Below are positions 49,418 through 56,910 of a stretch of 64,000 bases of DNA, one piece after another. Origin of the DNA: Pseudomonas sp. B6002 (GTDB taxonomy: Bacteria; Pseudomonadota; Gammaproteobacteria; Pseudomonadales; Pseudomonadaceae); the NCBI RefSeq assembly GCF_013385985.1, contig NZ_JACAOY010000006.1:124001-188000 (forward strand), in the 5' to 3' direction. Under the pieces are notes generated by a model that saw only the letters and a list, made by a program, of their open reading frames with translations, had not been told where the DNA came from and ran no database searches. A program made the position numbers and the translations under genes. Every line of letters begins with the position of its first letter. The first letter of the stretch is position 1.

Positions 49418-50467
49418 ATGACCCCTCGCTTTCGTGTCGTTGCAGACGGTAAAGACATTACCGCGCTGATCAATGACCGCCTGTTGCTGCTGAAAACCAC
49501 TGACAAACCCGGCATGGAGTCGGACGACTTTGAGCTGCGCATTGACGACCGTGACAGCGCCGTGGCGCTGCCAAAGCGCGGTGCCGGCATTGAGATATTC
49601 ATGGGCTACGCCGAGACGTCCATGGTGCGCCTGGGGCGTTACATGGTGGATGAGGTCGAGATATCCGGCCCGCCTGACACCATCGTCGTGCGCGGCAAGG
49701 CCGGTGACATGCGCGGTACCGGCAAGACCGTGCGTAGCGGCAGCTGGGAAAACGTGCCGCTGTCCAAGATCGTGGCCGACGTGGCCGCCCGCAACGGCTG
49801 GACACCAGTGTGCAACGTCTCAACGAACGTGCCCCGGGCTGATCAGCTCAGCGAGTCCGACTTCAACTTCATCACGCGCATTGCCAAGCAGCACGACTGC
49901 ACGGCCAAGGTGGCGGATGGGAAGCTGATTGTCATGACTCGCGACGGCGGCACCAGCGCGAGCGGCAAAGCCTTCGGCGCCGTCACCATCACGCGCCGGG
50001 ACGTTAGCCGGTGGCAATTCCGCCTGGGCGACCGTAACGCGCACAAGGCGGTGGCCACCAAGCACCAAGACAAGAAAACCGGCGAGCTGAAGCTCATCAG
50101 CCTGGATAACGCCGATGTGCCCGATGGGCTGCCATCGGTCCACACCGACCGGCATATCTATCCCAACAAGACCGCAGCAGAGCAGGCGGCTAAGGCCCGG
50201 CTGACGGCGTTCAACCGGTCGGCGGCGGGCGTTCGTCTGGAAATGCCTGGGCGCACTGATCTGTTTGCCGAGCGATCCGTTAACGCCAAGGGCTTCAAGG
50301 CCGGCATTGATGGTGAGTACCTGGTCGACTCGGTAGAACAGGTGTTCACCCAGGCGGGCTGGTCTACCACCGTCGAGTGCAACGGCGGCAAGAAGGGCAA
50401 GGCCAAAGCCAAAGCCAAAGCCAAGAAGCCGAAGAAATCCAAGGAGGTCAAGGTTCTGGAGCTTTGA
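49418..50467 (+). CDS. Tail protein gpD (late control D family)
   Basis: This 349-residue baseplate hub protein opens FRVVADGKDITALINDRLLLLKTTDKPGMESDDFELRIDDRDSAVALPKRGAGIEIFMGY and has QLSESDFNFITRIAKQHDCTAKVADGKLIVM. It is the P2 gpD / phage late control D family. It ends in a Lys/Ala tail (KAKAKAKAKKPKKSKEVKV). Despite the family name it is structural, forming the hub that holds the spike. Confidence 0.93.
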   Translation: MTPRFRVVADGKDITALINDRLLLLKTTDKPGMESDDFELRIDDRDSAVALPKRGAGIEIFMGYAETSMVRLGRYMVDEVEISGPPDTIVVRGKAGDMRGTGKTVRSGSWENVPLSKIVADVAARNGWTPVCNVSTNVPRADQLSESDFNFITRIAKQHDCTAKVADGKLIVMTRDGGTSASGKAFGAVTITRRDVSRWQFRLGDRNAHKAVATKHQDKKTGELKLISLDNADVPDGLPSVHTDRHIYPNKTAAEQAAKARLTAFNRSAAGVRLEMPGRTDLFAERSVNAKGFKAGIDGEYLVDSVEQVFTQAGWSTTVECNGGKKGKAKAKAKAKKPKKSKEVKVLEL

Positions 50468-50503
50468 CGTCCTCTCAAAAACAAACGCTTAACCATTCTG
50501 ACC

Positions 50504-50527
50504 GCCGCCGTTTGGCGGCTTTTTTTG
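50504..50527 (+). terminator. Terminator at the end of the tail operon
   Basis: GCCGCC and GGCGGC form a stem around GTTT, followed by eight T. It separates the tail genes from the lysis genes; the lysis ribosome site (TGGAGAAAAC) follows directly. Confidence 0.85.
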
Positions 50528-50539
50528 CCTGGAGAAAAC

Positions 50540-51187
50540 ATGCCTATCACTCAACAGCAACTGCTGAAGATCCTCCCGAACGCCGGCCTCCAAGCCGGCG
50601 TTTTTGTTACTGCACTGAATGTCGCCATGAGCAAGTACGGCATCGTCACTCCCAAGCGCATTGCGGCCTTCATTGCACAAGTCGGGCATGAGTCCGGCCA
50701 TTTGACGCGCTTGGTCGAGAGCCTTAACTACCGGGCCGACCGGATTGTCGCCTTGGGCAACGCCGCGAGCCCCGGCTCTCGCTGGCGGTCCCTGGTGCCG
50801 CGTGCCTCTGAACTGGCGGGTAGCTCAGTGCGCATGGGGAATTCCGTCTATGGCGGCCGTATGGGGAACGGCCCCGAGGCTTCGGGGGATGGCTACCTGT
50901 ACCGGGGCCGGGGCCTGATCCAAATCACCGGTAAGGACAACCACCGCGCCTGCGGTGATGCCCTTGGCGTCGACTTGATCAACCACCCAGAGCTGCTGGA
51001 ACAACCGCAATACGCTGCGCTGTCGGCGGCCTGGTACTGGTCTGCAAACGGACTGAATACGCTGGCCGATGCTGGCGAAATCCAGAACATTGGCAGTCTT
51101 ATCAACACCGGCAGCAAGGGACGAGTGCCGAACGGCGCAGCCGATCGCCTGGCGCTGTATCAGACGGCCCTGAAGGTGCTGGCATGA
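50540..51187 (+). CDS. Endolysin, GH19 glycoside hydrolase
   Basis: The 215-residue lysozyme/chitinase-like endolysin of family GH19 has the catalytic Glu51 in IAAFIAQVGHESGHLTRLVE, then YRGRGLIQITGKDNHRACGDALG and a C-terminal TGSKGRVPNGAADRLALYQTALKVL. No signal peptide is present, so release should depend on the holin. The ATG is preceded by TGGAGAAAAC. It overlaps Rz by 4 bases. Confidence 0.92.
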   Translation: MPITQQQLLKILPNAGLQAGVFVTALNVAMSKYGIVTPKRIAAFIAQVGHESGHLTRLVESLNYRADRIVALGNAASPGSRWRSLVPRASELAGSSVRMGNSVYGGRMGNGPEASGDGYLYRGRGLIQITGKDNHRACGDALGVDLINHPELLEQPQYAALSAAWYWSANGLNTLADAGEIQNIGSLINTGSKGRVPNGAADRLALYQTALKVLA

Positions 51188-51693
51188 GCCCGGGCCAGGC
51201 ACTGGCAGCCATCTTGCTGGCGATGGTGATCACCACCTCCGGCACCTGGCAGGTTCAGGACTGGCGATATAGCGAAAAGCTGGCCAGCCAGGCGTTGCTG
51301 CACCAGGAAGACATGACAGCCATTGGTAATGCCGCTGCTGCCCAAGCGCGCACCGAGCAGGACAAACGTCTGGCCATAGAGCAGAAGCTTGCCGCTCAGG
51401 ACCAACAACACACCAAGGAATTATCCGATGCCCAACGTGATCAGGCTCGCCTGCGCGATCGCCTTGCCACTGCTGATGTGCGCCTGTCAGTCCTCCTTGC
51501 CGAGGATCCAGCCAGTGGTTGCGACGTGCCTTCCGCCGCCGGCGCCGTCGGCGTGGTTCATGCAGCCCGTCGAGCCCAACTTGACCCAGCGCATGCTCAA
51601 CGAATTCTCGCCATCACCGGAGAAGGCGATCAAGGACTGATCGCGTTGCGGGCATGCCAGGCTTACGTGCGGGAGGTCATTGAAAGCAAATGA
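51184..51693 (+). CDS. Inner-membrane spanin subunit Rz
   Basis: This 169-residue type II membrane protein has an N-terminal anchor (ALAAILLAMVITTSGTWQVQDW) and a long periplasmic coiled coil (KLASQALLHQEDMTAIGNAAAAQARTEQDKRLAIEQKLAAQDQQHTKELSDAQRDQARLRDRL). It joins Rz1 to fuse inner and outer membranes at lysis. Rz1 is encoded inside it in the +1 frame. Confidence 0.9.
   Translation: MSPGQALAAILLAMVITTSGTWQVQDWRYSEKLASQALLHQEDMTAIGNAAAAQARTEQDKRLAIEQKLAAQDQQHTKELSDAQRDQARLRDRLATADVRLSVLLAEDPASGCDVPSAAGAVGVVHAARRAQLDPAHAQRILAITGEGDQGLIALRACQAYVREVIESK
51428..51640 (+). CDS. Outer-membrane spanin lipoprotein Rz1, nested in Rz
   Basis: The 70-residue frame MPNVIRLACAIALPLLMCAC shows a signal peptide with a lipobox-like LMCAC. 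A proline-rich segment follows (QPVVATCLPPPAPSAWFMQPVEPNLTQRML). This is the Rz1 pattern, and full nesting in Rz is seen in lambda. The start is the ATG at 51428; an upstream ATG at 51389 would add 13 residues. Confidence 0.82.
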   Translation: MPNVIRLACAIALPLLMCACQSSLPRIQPVVATCLPPPAPSAWFMQPVEPNLTQRMLNEFSPSPEKAIKD

Positions 51694-51700
51694 TGAAGAA

Positions 51701-52270
51701 TTATGAGAACGCTAAAAACGCCGCGTAGGCTGTGCGCATTCCCCATACAAAAAGGCCATAGGAAGTTAGGCCAAGAAGGATGGATAGTATGTTGAAGCCT
51801 AGCCCTGTACGCTGTTTCCAAGTTTCAGACTCGGCATAAAACCACTGGCTTAGGTAGGTAGAGCCAGATGCTACGACTATGGCAAATACTCCTGCGACAA
51901 AGATCGCCAGAGCGTCAGCGAAAGGAGGAATTCGAGAGTGTTGCTCTTCAGTTAGTTTTCCAATGAAGGCAAGCAGGGCAACTGACGCACCACCATTCAT
52001 CAGAAGCCCAGTCTTGACTGCGTTTTGCCCTGACTGAATTACCGCGCGGAACATCTCAAGGTCAGAGGCATGACTACTTTTCTCCCTTTCAACCATGAGT
52101 TGGAGCTGGGCCTTGAGATGTTCAATTTGATCCGGGCCCAGGGTACCGGGTTCAGTGGCGATAACCTGTTCAAGGTATGAAATCAGGTTGTCGCACTGAA
52201 GTGTTTCACTGTTCGTTCTAACCTCTTTAACAGAATTCAAAAGCTGTGTAGCAAATGCTTTTACGCTCAT
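51701..52270 (-). CDS. Membrane protein of unknown function, late-end cargo
   Basis: The 189-residue protein has a soluble helical N-terminus (to about 95) and three membrane helices: TGLLMNGGASVALLAFIGKL, ALAIFVAGVFAIVVASGSTYLSQWFY and GFNILSILLGLTSYGLFVWGMRTAYAAFLAF. It faces against the lysis operon and ends 8 bases after it, a common site for lysogenic-conversion genes. Composition is less GC-rich than the late genes. I have seen similar three-helix proteins in enterobacterial and Pseudomonas prophages but know no function. Confidence 0.7.
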   Translation of the reverse strand: MSVKAFATQLLNSVKEVRTNSETLQCDNLISYLEQVIATEPGTLGPDQIEHLKAQLQLMVEREKSSHASDLEMFRAVIQSGQNAVKTGLLMNGGASVALLAFIGKLTEEQHSRIPPFADALAIFVAGVFAIVVASGSTYLSQWFYAESETWKQRTGLGFNILSILLGLTSYGLFVWGMRTAYAAFLAFS

Positions 52271-52327
52271 TGGGGGCCTATGTATTGGGAGGCGGAATCT
52301 AGCGGTTGCATCAGGTGCGCATGCGGT

Positions 52328-53008
52328 TCAGCGCGCATGTTGAATGAGTCGAGCGCTTTGGTTTCGCACGTTACCAACATCCTCACTCACTTTGAACCAT
52401 TCGAAAGCCTCGGCCGCTTCGCCTTGATGCACCACCACCTCCTCGGCGCGCTCCTTGGACGTGGCCGGATCCAACCATTCACGGGCCAACTCCGGCGTCA
52501 GGATTACCGGGCGCCTGTCATGAATGTCCACCATACCGCCGGCACTGTCGGCGGTGATGATCACGAATCCGTCATGCTCGCCTGGGCCTTCATCCGCATC
52601 TGGTAACTGTCCGATCGACGCGCAGAAGATCGGCGCACCGTCGCGCCTGCGTATCAGATAAGGTTGTTTCTTTTGCCCGCCCTCATCAACCCACTCGAAC
52701 CAGTTGTCTATCGGCGTGATCGCTCGGTGCGGCCAGATCGCCCGGAAGAACGGGCCGTGGGCGACCTTCTCGACGCGTGCGTTGATCGGTGCTGCTCTGT
52801 CCTTGGCCCAATGTGGTCGCCAACCCCAGCGCACCAGATCGGCGTGCAGCAGATCGCCGTTTAGGTGGAGCAGTGCGACTTGGGTTGTCGGTGCCACGTT
52901 ATAGCGCTCAAGGGGCTTATCACCCACGGAGTTTGCCAAGGCATTTGGCATGCTCAGCGCCGCAACGAAATCATGGATGCCCCGATACTGTGAAAGTCTT
53001 CCGCACAT
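52328..53008 (-). CDS. SRAP/YedK-family abasic-site DNA-protein crosslinker
   Basis: This 226-residue SOS response-associated peptidase family protein is related to YedK/HMCES, which shields abasic sites in single-stranded DNA by a covalent thiazolidine link through Cys2. The active site is complete: Cys2 (MCGRLSQY), Asn76 (INARVEKV), Glu105 (DNWFEWVD) and His163 (DIHDRRPVIL). It removes its initiator Met to expose Cys2. The protein is encoded in the prophage downstream of a LexA-type box and a coiled-coil gene, 28 bases apart, so it is likely DNA-damage induced. Confidence 0.93.
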   Translation of the reverse strand: MCGRLSQYRGIHDFVAALSMPNALANSVGDKPLERYNVAPTTQVALLHLNGDLLHADLVRWGWRPHWAKDRAAPINARVEKVAHGPFFRAIWPHRAITPIDNWFEWVDEGGQKKQPYLIRRRDGAPIFCASIGQLPDADEGPGEHDGFVIITADSAGGMVDIHDRRPVILTPELAREWLDPATSKERAEEVVVHQGEAAEAFEWFKVSEDVGNVRNQSARLIQHAR

Positions 53009-53036
53009 AATCCTTCCCTCTAAGCGTCATTTGAGC

Positions 53037-53399
53037 CTAGCTGGCACTGGGGGGTTGAGCTTTACGAATCTCGCTCAGGAGCCGCTGGTTTTCTCTGAAC
53101 AGGTGGTCGCGCTGCTCGGCGACTAGTTGAAGGCTGTAGTTCTTGGCGCCCAAATCCGAAGTAGCCAGGTTTAGCCTGGTCACTTCGGACAGCGCTTTCT
53201 TGAGTTCAGCCTCCGCAGACGCTTTGCCGGTGGACAGTTCGTCGCTGAGCTGCACCAGGCCGGCGACGTTGGCGCGTGCTTTCTTGAGCATGGCCAGTGC
53301 CTGGGTTAGCTCATCCTCGAGAAGGGCGCATTGGTGCTTGTACATTTCTAAGGGCGTCGGGCATCCGAGCCATTCGCAGGTGTCTTGATCGATGGGCAT
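53037..53399 (-). CDS. Coiled-coil protein in the SOS-box operon
   Basis: The 120-residue protein has a short head with two Cys (TCEWLGCPTPLEMYKHQC) and then heptad-rich helix for about 90 residues (ALLEDELTQALAMLKKARANVAGLVQLSDELSTGKASAEAELKKALSEVTRLN...). No family recognised. It is the first gene after the LexA-type box at 53418-53433, and the SRAP gene follows 28 bases on, so the two form a probable SOS operon. Confidence 0.65.
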   Translation of the reverse strand: MPIDQDTCEWLGCPTPLEMYKHQCALLEDELTQALAMLKKARANVAGLVQLSDELSTGKASAEAELKKALSEVTRLNLATSDLGAKNYSLQLVAEQRDHLFRENQRLLSEIRKAQPPSAS

Positions 53400-53417
53400 G
53401 GTATAGAAACTCGAATG

Positions 53418-53433
53418 CTGTATGTGTATACAG
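53418..53433 (-). promoter_or_regulatory. LexA binding site (SOS box)
   Basis: CTGTATGTGTATACAG fits CTG-N10-CAG and matches the AT-alternating core of the enterobacterial/pseudomonad LexA consensus, with A following on the right flank. It is 18 bases upstream of the ATG at 53399, overlapping the expected promoter. Confidence 0.8.
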
Positions 53434-53490
53434 TAATCGAGGTTTGGGCGTGACGCGATTTGAGGCGACGAGCAGCACGCTTTCTGATGA

Positions 53491-53700
53491 TTAGTCAGGT
53501 GCCATAAGTACCGCTAGGGCGAGCTTGATGAACTCTTCATTGTCATCGATGGCGGTAAGGGCGCCACGGACGTTTTCAGCTACATCAGCGGAGCCGCGCT
53601 GCTCAACCCAGTTGGAAATCTCCATGATGGATGCTTCCAGGGCCAATTGGTTTTCGTAGAGCTTGGAGAGTAGAGAGGGGAGCAGGTCTGAGTTGGGCAT
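53491..53700 (-). CDS. Hypothetical small phage protein, 69 aa
   Basis: MPNSDLLPSLLSKLYENQLALEASIMEISNWVEQRGSADVAENVRGALTAIDDNEEFIKLALAVLM is an all-helical acidic protein. I believe similar short proteins lie near the right end of other Pseudomonas prophages. AGAGGAACGCCG lies before the ATG. Function unknown. It reads towards the SOS-box operon but ends before the box. Confidence 0.6.
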   Translation of the reverse strand: MPNSDLLPSLLSKLYENQLALEASIMEISNWVEQRGSADVAENVRGALTAIDDNEEFIKLALAVLMAPD

Positions 53701-54016
53701 CGGCGTTCCTCTGGTTGAGTGAACAGCGTAGCAGTCGGCGATTGGGAGCCAACTCCAAGGTCATGAGTGTCCGCTCTCGAGCCTGAGCCGCCCTTCGCGA
53801 AAGGCGGCAATCGGCCAAAAGCGGTCACTCCGCATGCCTACGAAGCCAGGGGCGATTCAGGCGTCGCCGAAAACATAAAAACTGTACGCCCGAAAGTCAT
53901 ATCCCCCCATGGAACTTCCCCAAAAAATGATGTCAATTTGATTGCTCGTTACAGCAACAAGATCATCTTGGATCAGTCAGCGTCAGGCTATTTCCTGACA
54001 CCCCATGGAGAGAGTG
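53701..54016. other. Intergenic region with palindromes
   Basis: No convincing gene. A near-perfect 22-bp palindrome with GCCGCC/GGCGGC arms lies at 53786-53807. A smaller hairpin GTCAGG-CTATTT-CCTGAC lies at 53982-53999, just before the ribosome site of the next gene. Confidence 0.5.
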
Positions 54017-54442
54017 ATGAGAGCCATCATTGCGATGTTATTGATGTTGAGTACCTACGCTCATGCTGGTTGCGGCAACATCAGTGACAGCGATCAACGC
54101 GCTTATTGCGAGGCCAAAACCAATGGCCAAAGCTGCGGCAATATCCGGGACAACGACCTTAGGGCCAGTTGCTCGGCGGAAATGAACGGGCAAAGCTGCG
54201 GCAACATCAGTGACAACGATCAACGCGCTTACTGCAATGCCAAAGTCAACGGTCAAAGCTGCGGCAATATCCGGGACAACAACCTTCGGGCCAGTTGCTC
54301 GGCGGAAATGAATGGCCAAAGCTGCGGCAACATCAGTGACAACGATCAGCGCGCTTACTGCAATGCCAAAGTCAACGGTCAAAGCTGCGGCAACATTCAA
54401 GACAGCAACTTGCGTAACGAGTGTGATGCCATAAAGCATTGA
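54017..54442 (+). CDS. Secreted protein of six 21-residue cysteine repeats
   Basis: The 141-residue protein has a 17-residue signal peptide (MRAIIAMLLMLSTYAHA), then six units of about 21 residues with the pattern GQSCGNIxDxxxRAxCxAxxN. Each unit has two Cys, 12 in all, with SDNDQRAYC and RDNNLRASC units alternating. The DNA repeat is 63 bp, in pairs of 126 bp, and nearly identical between pairs, which points to recent expansion. ATG 54017 has GGAGAG five bases upstream. Periplasmic or outer location is expected, with disulfide-paired repeats. It lies 0.7 kb inside attR, a cargo position. Function unknown. Confidence 0.75.
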   Translation: MRAIIAMLLMLSTYAHAGCGNISDSDQRAYCEAKTNGQSCGNIRDNDLRASCSAEMNGQSCGNISDNDQRAYCNAKVNGQSCGNIRDNNLRASCSAEMNGQSCGNISDNDQRAYCNAKVNGQSCGNIQDSNLRNECDAIKH

Positions 54443-54573
54443 TCTCCGAATCACGCGGGACCAGCCGCTCTTCATCGACGCCGGACCCGCACACTTGAAC
54501 TCGTCAGTTGTTAAAGCGCTTGCCGATTTCTTATCCTCGTGGCCACCTCTGCCCAATCGATACCGAAGTTCAG

Positions 54574-54753
54574 ATGTACCTCGCCACTCTCTCCCTTTTC
54601 GTCCCCGCCTCCTTCACCCGGAATGTGGCACCCGGCCCGAATAACCTGTTGTCCGTGAGCAACTCCACGCGCTACGGCTACCGTACCTTGTGCCTCGCCG
54701 GTACTGGTCGCCTGCTGACTTGCGCCGGGTTGATCGCCCTCGAAAAACACTAG
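54574..54753 (+). pseudogene. Fragment of a LysE/RhtB-family exporter gene
   Basis: The 59-codon frame MYLATLSLFVPASFTRNVAP then GPNNLLSVSNSTRYGYR resembles the N-terminus of LysE/RhtB amino-acid exporters (SLFxxASxxxxxPGPNNLLxxxNxxRYGxR). It breaks off after the second helix would begin (GRLLTCAGLIALEKH) and has no continuation in any frame that I can see. A remnant of bacterial DNA near attR. Confidence 0.6.
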
Positions 54754-55123
54754 ATTTACGAACACTGCTGAACGATTTAGCCAATCTGTTGCGTCGACCG
54801 GAGACTTCTCCGAACAGGACCAAATATCTTACGCAGAGCTAGAATGGGGTGAGTACGGGTGCCAATCAACAGGATGAGCGGTCCTGCGTTTGAGCTCTAA
54901 ACCCACTGTCCGTATTGGGACGAACGCGGCCATATGATTTGTCTCACGAGTCGCGGGCTATTGGTGGATTGTGTTCGGTCGGCAGGACGCCGGGGGAGGG
55001 GCAAAAACAGTTCCCAAACCAAAACCGCACCCCTTGCAGAATGCGGCCTGTAGCTTGGTTGGTAGCTGCAAGTAAAGGAACGCCAGCGACCTTCAAGGCA
55101 CCAGCCCGCTTGATTTTGCATAG
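54754..55123. other. Noncoding stretch before attR
   Basis: No gene with supporting features. The long frame through this region runs on across the att core and is not credible. It may be residual bacterial DNA carried with the exporter fragment. Confidence 0.5.
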
Positions 55124-55183
55124 CGGTCTTGAAAACCGGCGGACGTTAATAGCGTCTCCAGGGTTCGAATCCCTGGTTTCCCG
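55124..55183. other. attR core, 60-bp copy of the tRNA-Ser 3' end
   Basis: Exact repeat of 13695-13754, starting inside the anticodon stem and ending at the discriminator base; it lacks the acceptor 5' half and D arm, so it is not a functional tRNA. The bases after it (AAG) replace CCA. Confidence 0.95.
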
Positions 55184-55195
55184 AAGATTCAAACG

Positions 55196-55221
55196 AAAGC
55201 CCCGCGAATGCGGGGCTTTTG
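55196..55221 (+). terminator. Original tRNA-Ser terminator, now right of attR
   Basis: AAGCCCCGC and GCGGGGCTT form a stem around GAAT, followed by TTTT. It lies 13 bases beyond the att core, the place expected for the terminator of the uninterrupted tRNA gene. Confidence 0.85.
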
Positions 55222-55297
55222 TGTTTTTGGGGGGTGGCCTCCATGTCAGAAGGTCGGTTTCACGATCAACTCCCTCTCGTTCATACGCCTGAAAGCA

Positions 55298-55990
55298 CTA
55301 CCCCGGCATATAAGCCCTCTGCCAGCGCGGAGGAATCATGAGCGAAGCACACGCCAGGCCAATCGCCAACGCACCATCGACGGTGAACGCAAACAAGCCC
55401 AGTTCACGCTCAAGCAACGCACCCGCCACTGCCCCCATCAGCATGCCGGCCCACGGTATAAGCTGAACCCTCCACCCGTGCTTGCGTTCACCCAGCAACC
55501 AACGCCCAAGGCCGCGTCCAAAGCGTGATAGCGCGCCGGTGACGTAGGTCAGCCCGATTGGAAGTCCATTTATCTCCTCGACCACGGCATTGATCATGCC
55601 CATGGACAGCACCGCGCACACAAGCGCGAGAAATGGCGTCGGCATGACCGTGGCCAGGCAGAGCAGGGCGCCTACGCAAAACAGCAATGGCCAGGAACGC
55701 CGGCCAACGATGCGGGCGACGATTGCGCCCAGTGCGTTGCCGAGGATGAAGGTCAGGATCAAAGCCGTGATGCCGAGCGCAGTGGAGTCATCATGCGCCC
55801 CGATTGAAACGGCGAGTCGAGTGGTATTTCCGCTCATGAAAGAAACAAAATCACCCGTGGCCGTGAAGCCAATAGCGTCTGTCATGCCGGCGAGAAAGGA
55901 CAGCGCCGCAACGAAGTAAAGGCCTACTTTTGCACGTATCTTAGCGATGCGTTTGGCGCGCACCGTGTAGAGGTTCAGTTCAGGAAGCAA
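55298..55990 (-). CDS. DUF1275 (YoaK-like) membrane protein
   Basis: This 230-residue protein has six or seven helices and the DUF1275 signature near the first two: FLAGMTDAIGFTATGDFVSFMSGNTTRLAVSIG. SMGMINAVVEEINGLPIGLTYVTGALSRFGRGLGRWLLG follows. The family has no agreed function. TTG at 55990 is the start; AAGGAGTG lies 5 bases upstream. It is the first chromosomal gene after the prophage. Confidence 0.9.
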   Translation of the reverse strand: MLPELNLYTVRAKRIAKIRAKVGLYFVAALSFLAGMTDAIGFTATGDFVSFMSGNTTRLAVSIGAHDDSTALGITALILTFILGNALGAIVARIVGRRSWPLLFCVGALLCLATVMPTPFLALVCAVLSMGMINAVVEEINGLPIGLTYVTGALSRFGRGLGRWLLGERKHGWRVQLIPWAGMLMGAVAGALLERELGLFAFTVDGALAIGLACASLMIPPRWQRAYMPG

Positions 55991-56233
55991 TTTTCACTCC
56001 TTGCATCGGCCGGGCTCACGGTAAATGTCCTACGAGGCTTGTGACTTTTCTGATGAGCTTTTACTCGTCATCTCCTTGTTTTTTTACTATTATCCGTCAT
56101 CTGTGCGCTCAAGGAAGAGAGGCTGAGCGCCTTGAGGCTGGTAGAAAAAATTACACTCGATCATTGAGTGAGCGACTACTTTTACCTAGAACCTAACGAC
56201 TCAGCCAACCGTAATTACTTTTTGGTGGAACCG

Positions 56234-56734
56234 ATGGATAAAATGTGTGGCATCGCAGTAGTGGTCGGACTTGCCCTCTCGGGTTGCGCTACGAAAACTC
56301 CAGAACAACCTAAAGTGGCTCCACCACCTGCCGTCGTCCAGGCAGCGCCGCCTGAAGCCGCACCGTCGACACCCCACGATTACACTGTGCGCTATGAAGC
56401 CGCACCTGCGCCCCTGAGTGTTAGCTCCCAGCAGGCCCCAGCCTCTTCGCAGGCCGCTCAGGACGAAGCAGACACCAACCTGAACCAGAGTCGCGCTGAG
56501 CAATGCCGTAAAGAGCTGGACGTCTTAAAGATTTACAGCAAGGCGTCTTACGATAAGTACGAGGCGCAGTACCAGGCCATTGCTGCCAAGACGGCTAAAT
56601 ACATGGAAATCAAAGACTCCATCGGTGCTGATTTGAACTACATGGTTATGCCTGCTTATCAATTTCAAATTCGTGAGTTCTGCTTCCGGGTTAAGACCCG
56701 CCTGTCGGAGCTGGTGCTCCGTCAAGCCAAATAA
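56234..56734 (+). CDS. Proline-rich lipoprotein
   Basis: The 166-residue protein opens MDKMCGIAVVVGLALSGCAT with lipobox LSGC. A Pro/Ala-rich linker follows (KVAPPPAVVQAAPPEAAPSTP...), then a helical domain with two Cys (EQCRKELDVLKIYSKASYDKYEAQYQAIAAKTAKYMEI... FQIREFCFRVKTRLSEL). An in-frame start further upstream (56168) would bury the signal peptide. The 243 bases before it hold only AT-rich promoter-like sequence. Function unknown. Confidence 0.75.
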   Translation: MDKMCGIAVVVGLALSGCATKTPEQPKVAPPPAVVQAAPPEAAPSTPHDYTVRYEAAPAPLSVSSQQAPASSQAAQDEADTNLNQSRAEQCRKELDVLKIYSKASYDKYEAQYQAIAAKTAKYMEIKDSIGADLNYMVMPAYQFQIREFCFRVKTRLSELVLRQAK

Positions 56735-56820
56735 TGACTCCACGTTAGCGAGCATCTTTTGCCCGCATGACGCGATGTTCAGCAAGTGGGCTCGACTCCC
56801 TGGGCGCGCTCTTAACATCA

Positions 56821-56858
56821 AAAAAATCCCGCAAGTCAAAGGCCTGCGGGATTTTTTT
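56821..56858. terminator. Bidirectional terminator
   Basis: AAAAAATCCCGCA and TGCGGGATTTTTTT pair around a 13-base loop. It lies between the lipoprotein gene and the convergent fimbrial gene and has A and T runs on both sides. Confidence 0.9.
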
Positions 56859-56910
56859 ATGCGTGATCATCCTCGGGTGAGCAGCGTGGGGCCTCTTACG
56901 TTCCCACCGT

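Larger units (their letters stand above)
13695..55183. mobile_element. 41.4-kb temperate prophage integrated in tRNA-Ser(TGA)
   Basis: Bounded by an exact 60-bp direct repeat (attL 13695-13754, attR 55124-55183), with an integrase gene immediately inside attL. Gene order is: integration, small early genes, CI/Cro switch, replication O/P-like, antiterminator Q-like, holin, lambda-type head genes, P2-type contractile tail genes, endolysin/Rz, then cargo. All expected virion modules are present without visible frameshifts, so it may be inducible. The tail type predicts a myovirus-like particle. Individual genes are listed separately. Confidence 0.96.

Noticed and set aside
53767-54087. 106-codon plus-strand frame before the cysteine-repeat gene
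   Set aside because: Overlaps the signal-peptide gene in another frame, lacks a ribosome site and passes through the palindrome.
54060-54440. Possible CRISPR-like array from the regular 63-bp spacing
   Set aside because: The repeats are contiguous, in frame and code for cysteine units; there are no spacers and no cas genes.
54915-55292. 125-codon plus-strand frame crossing attR
   Set aside because: It reads through the tRNA-derived core and the terminator; it is an accident of the junction.
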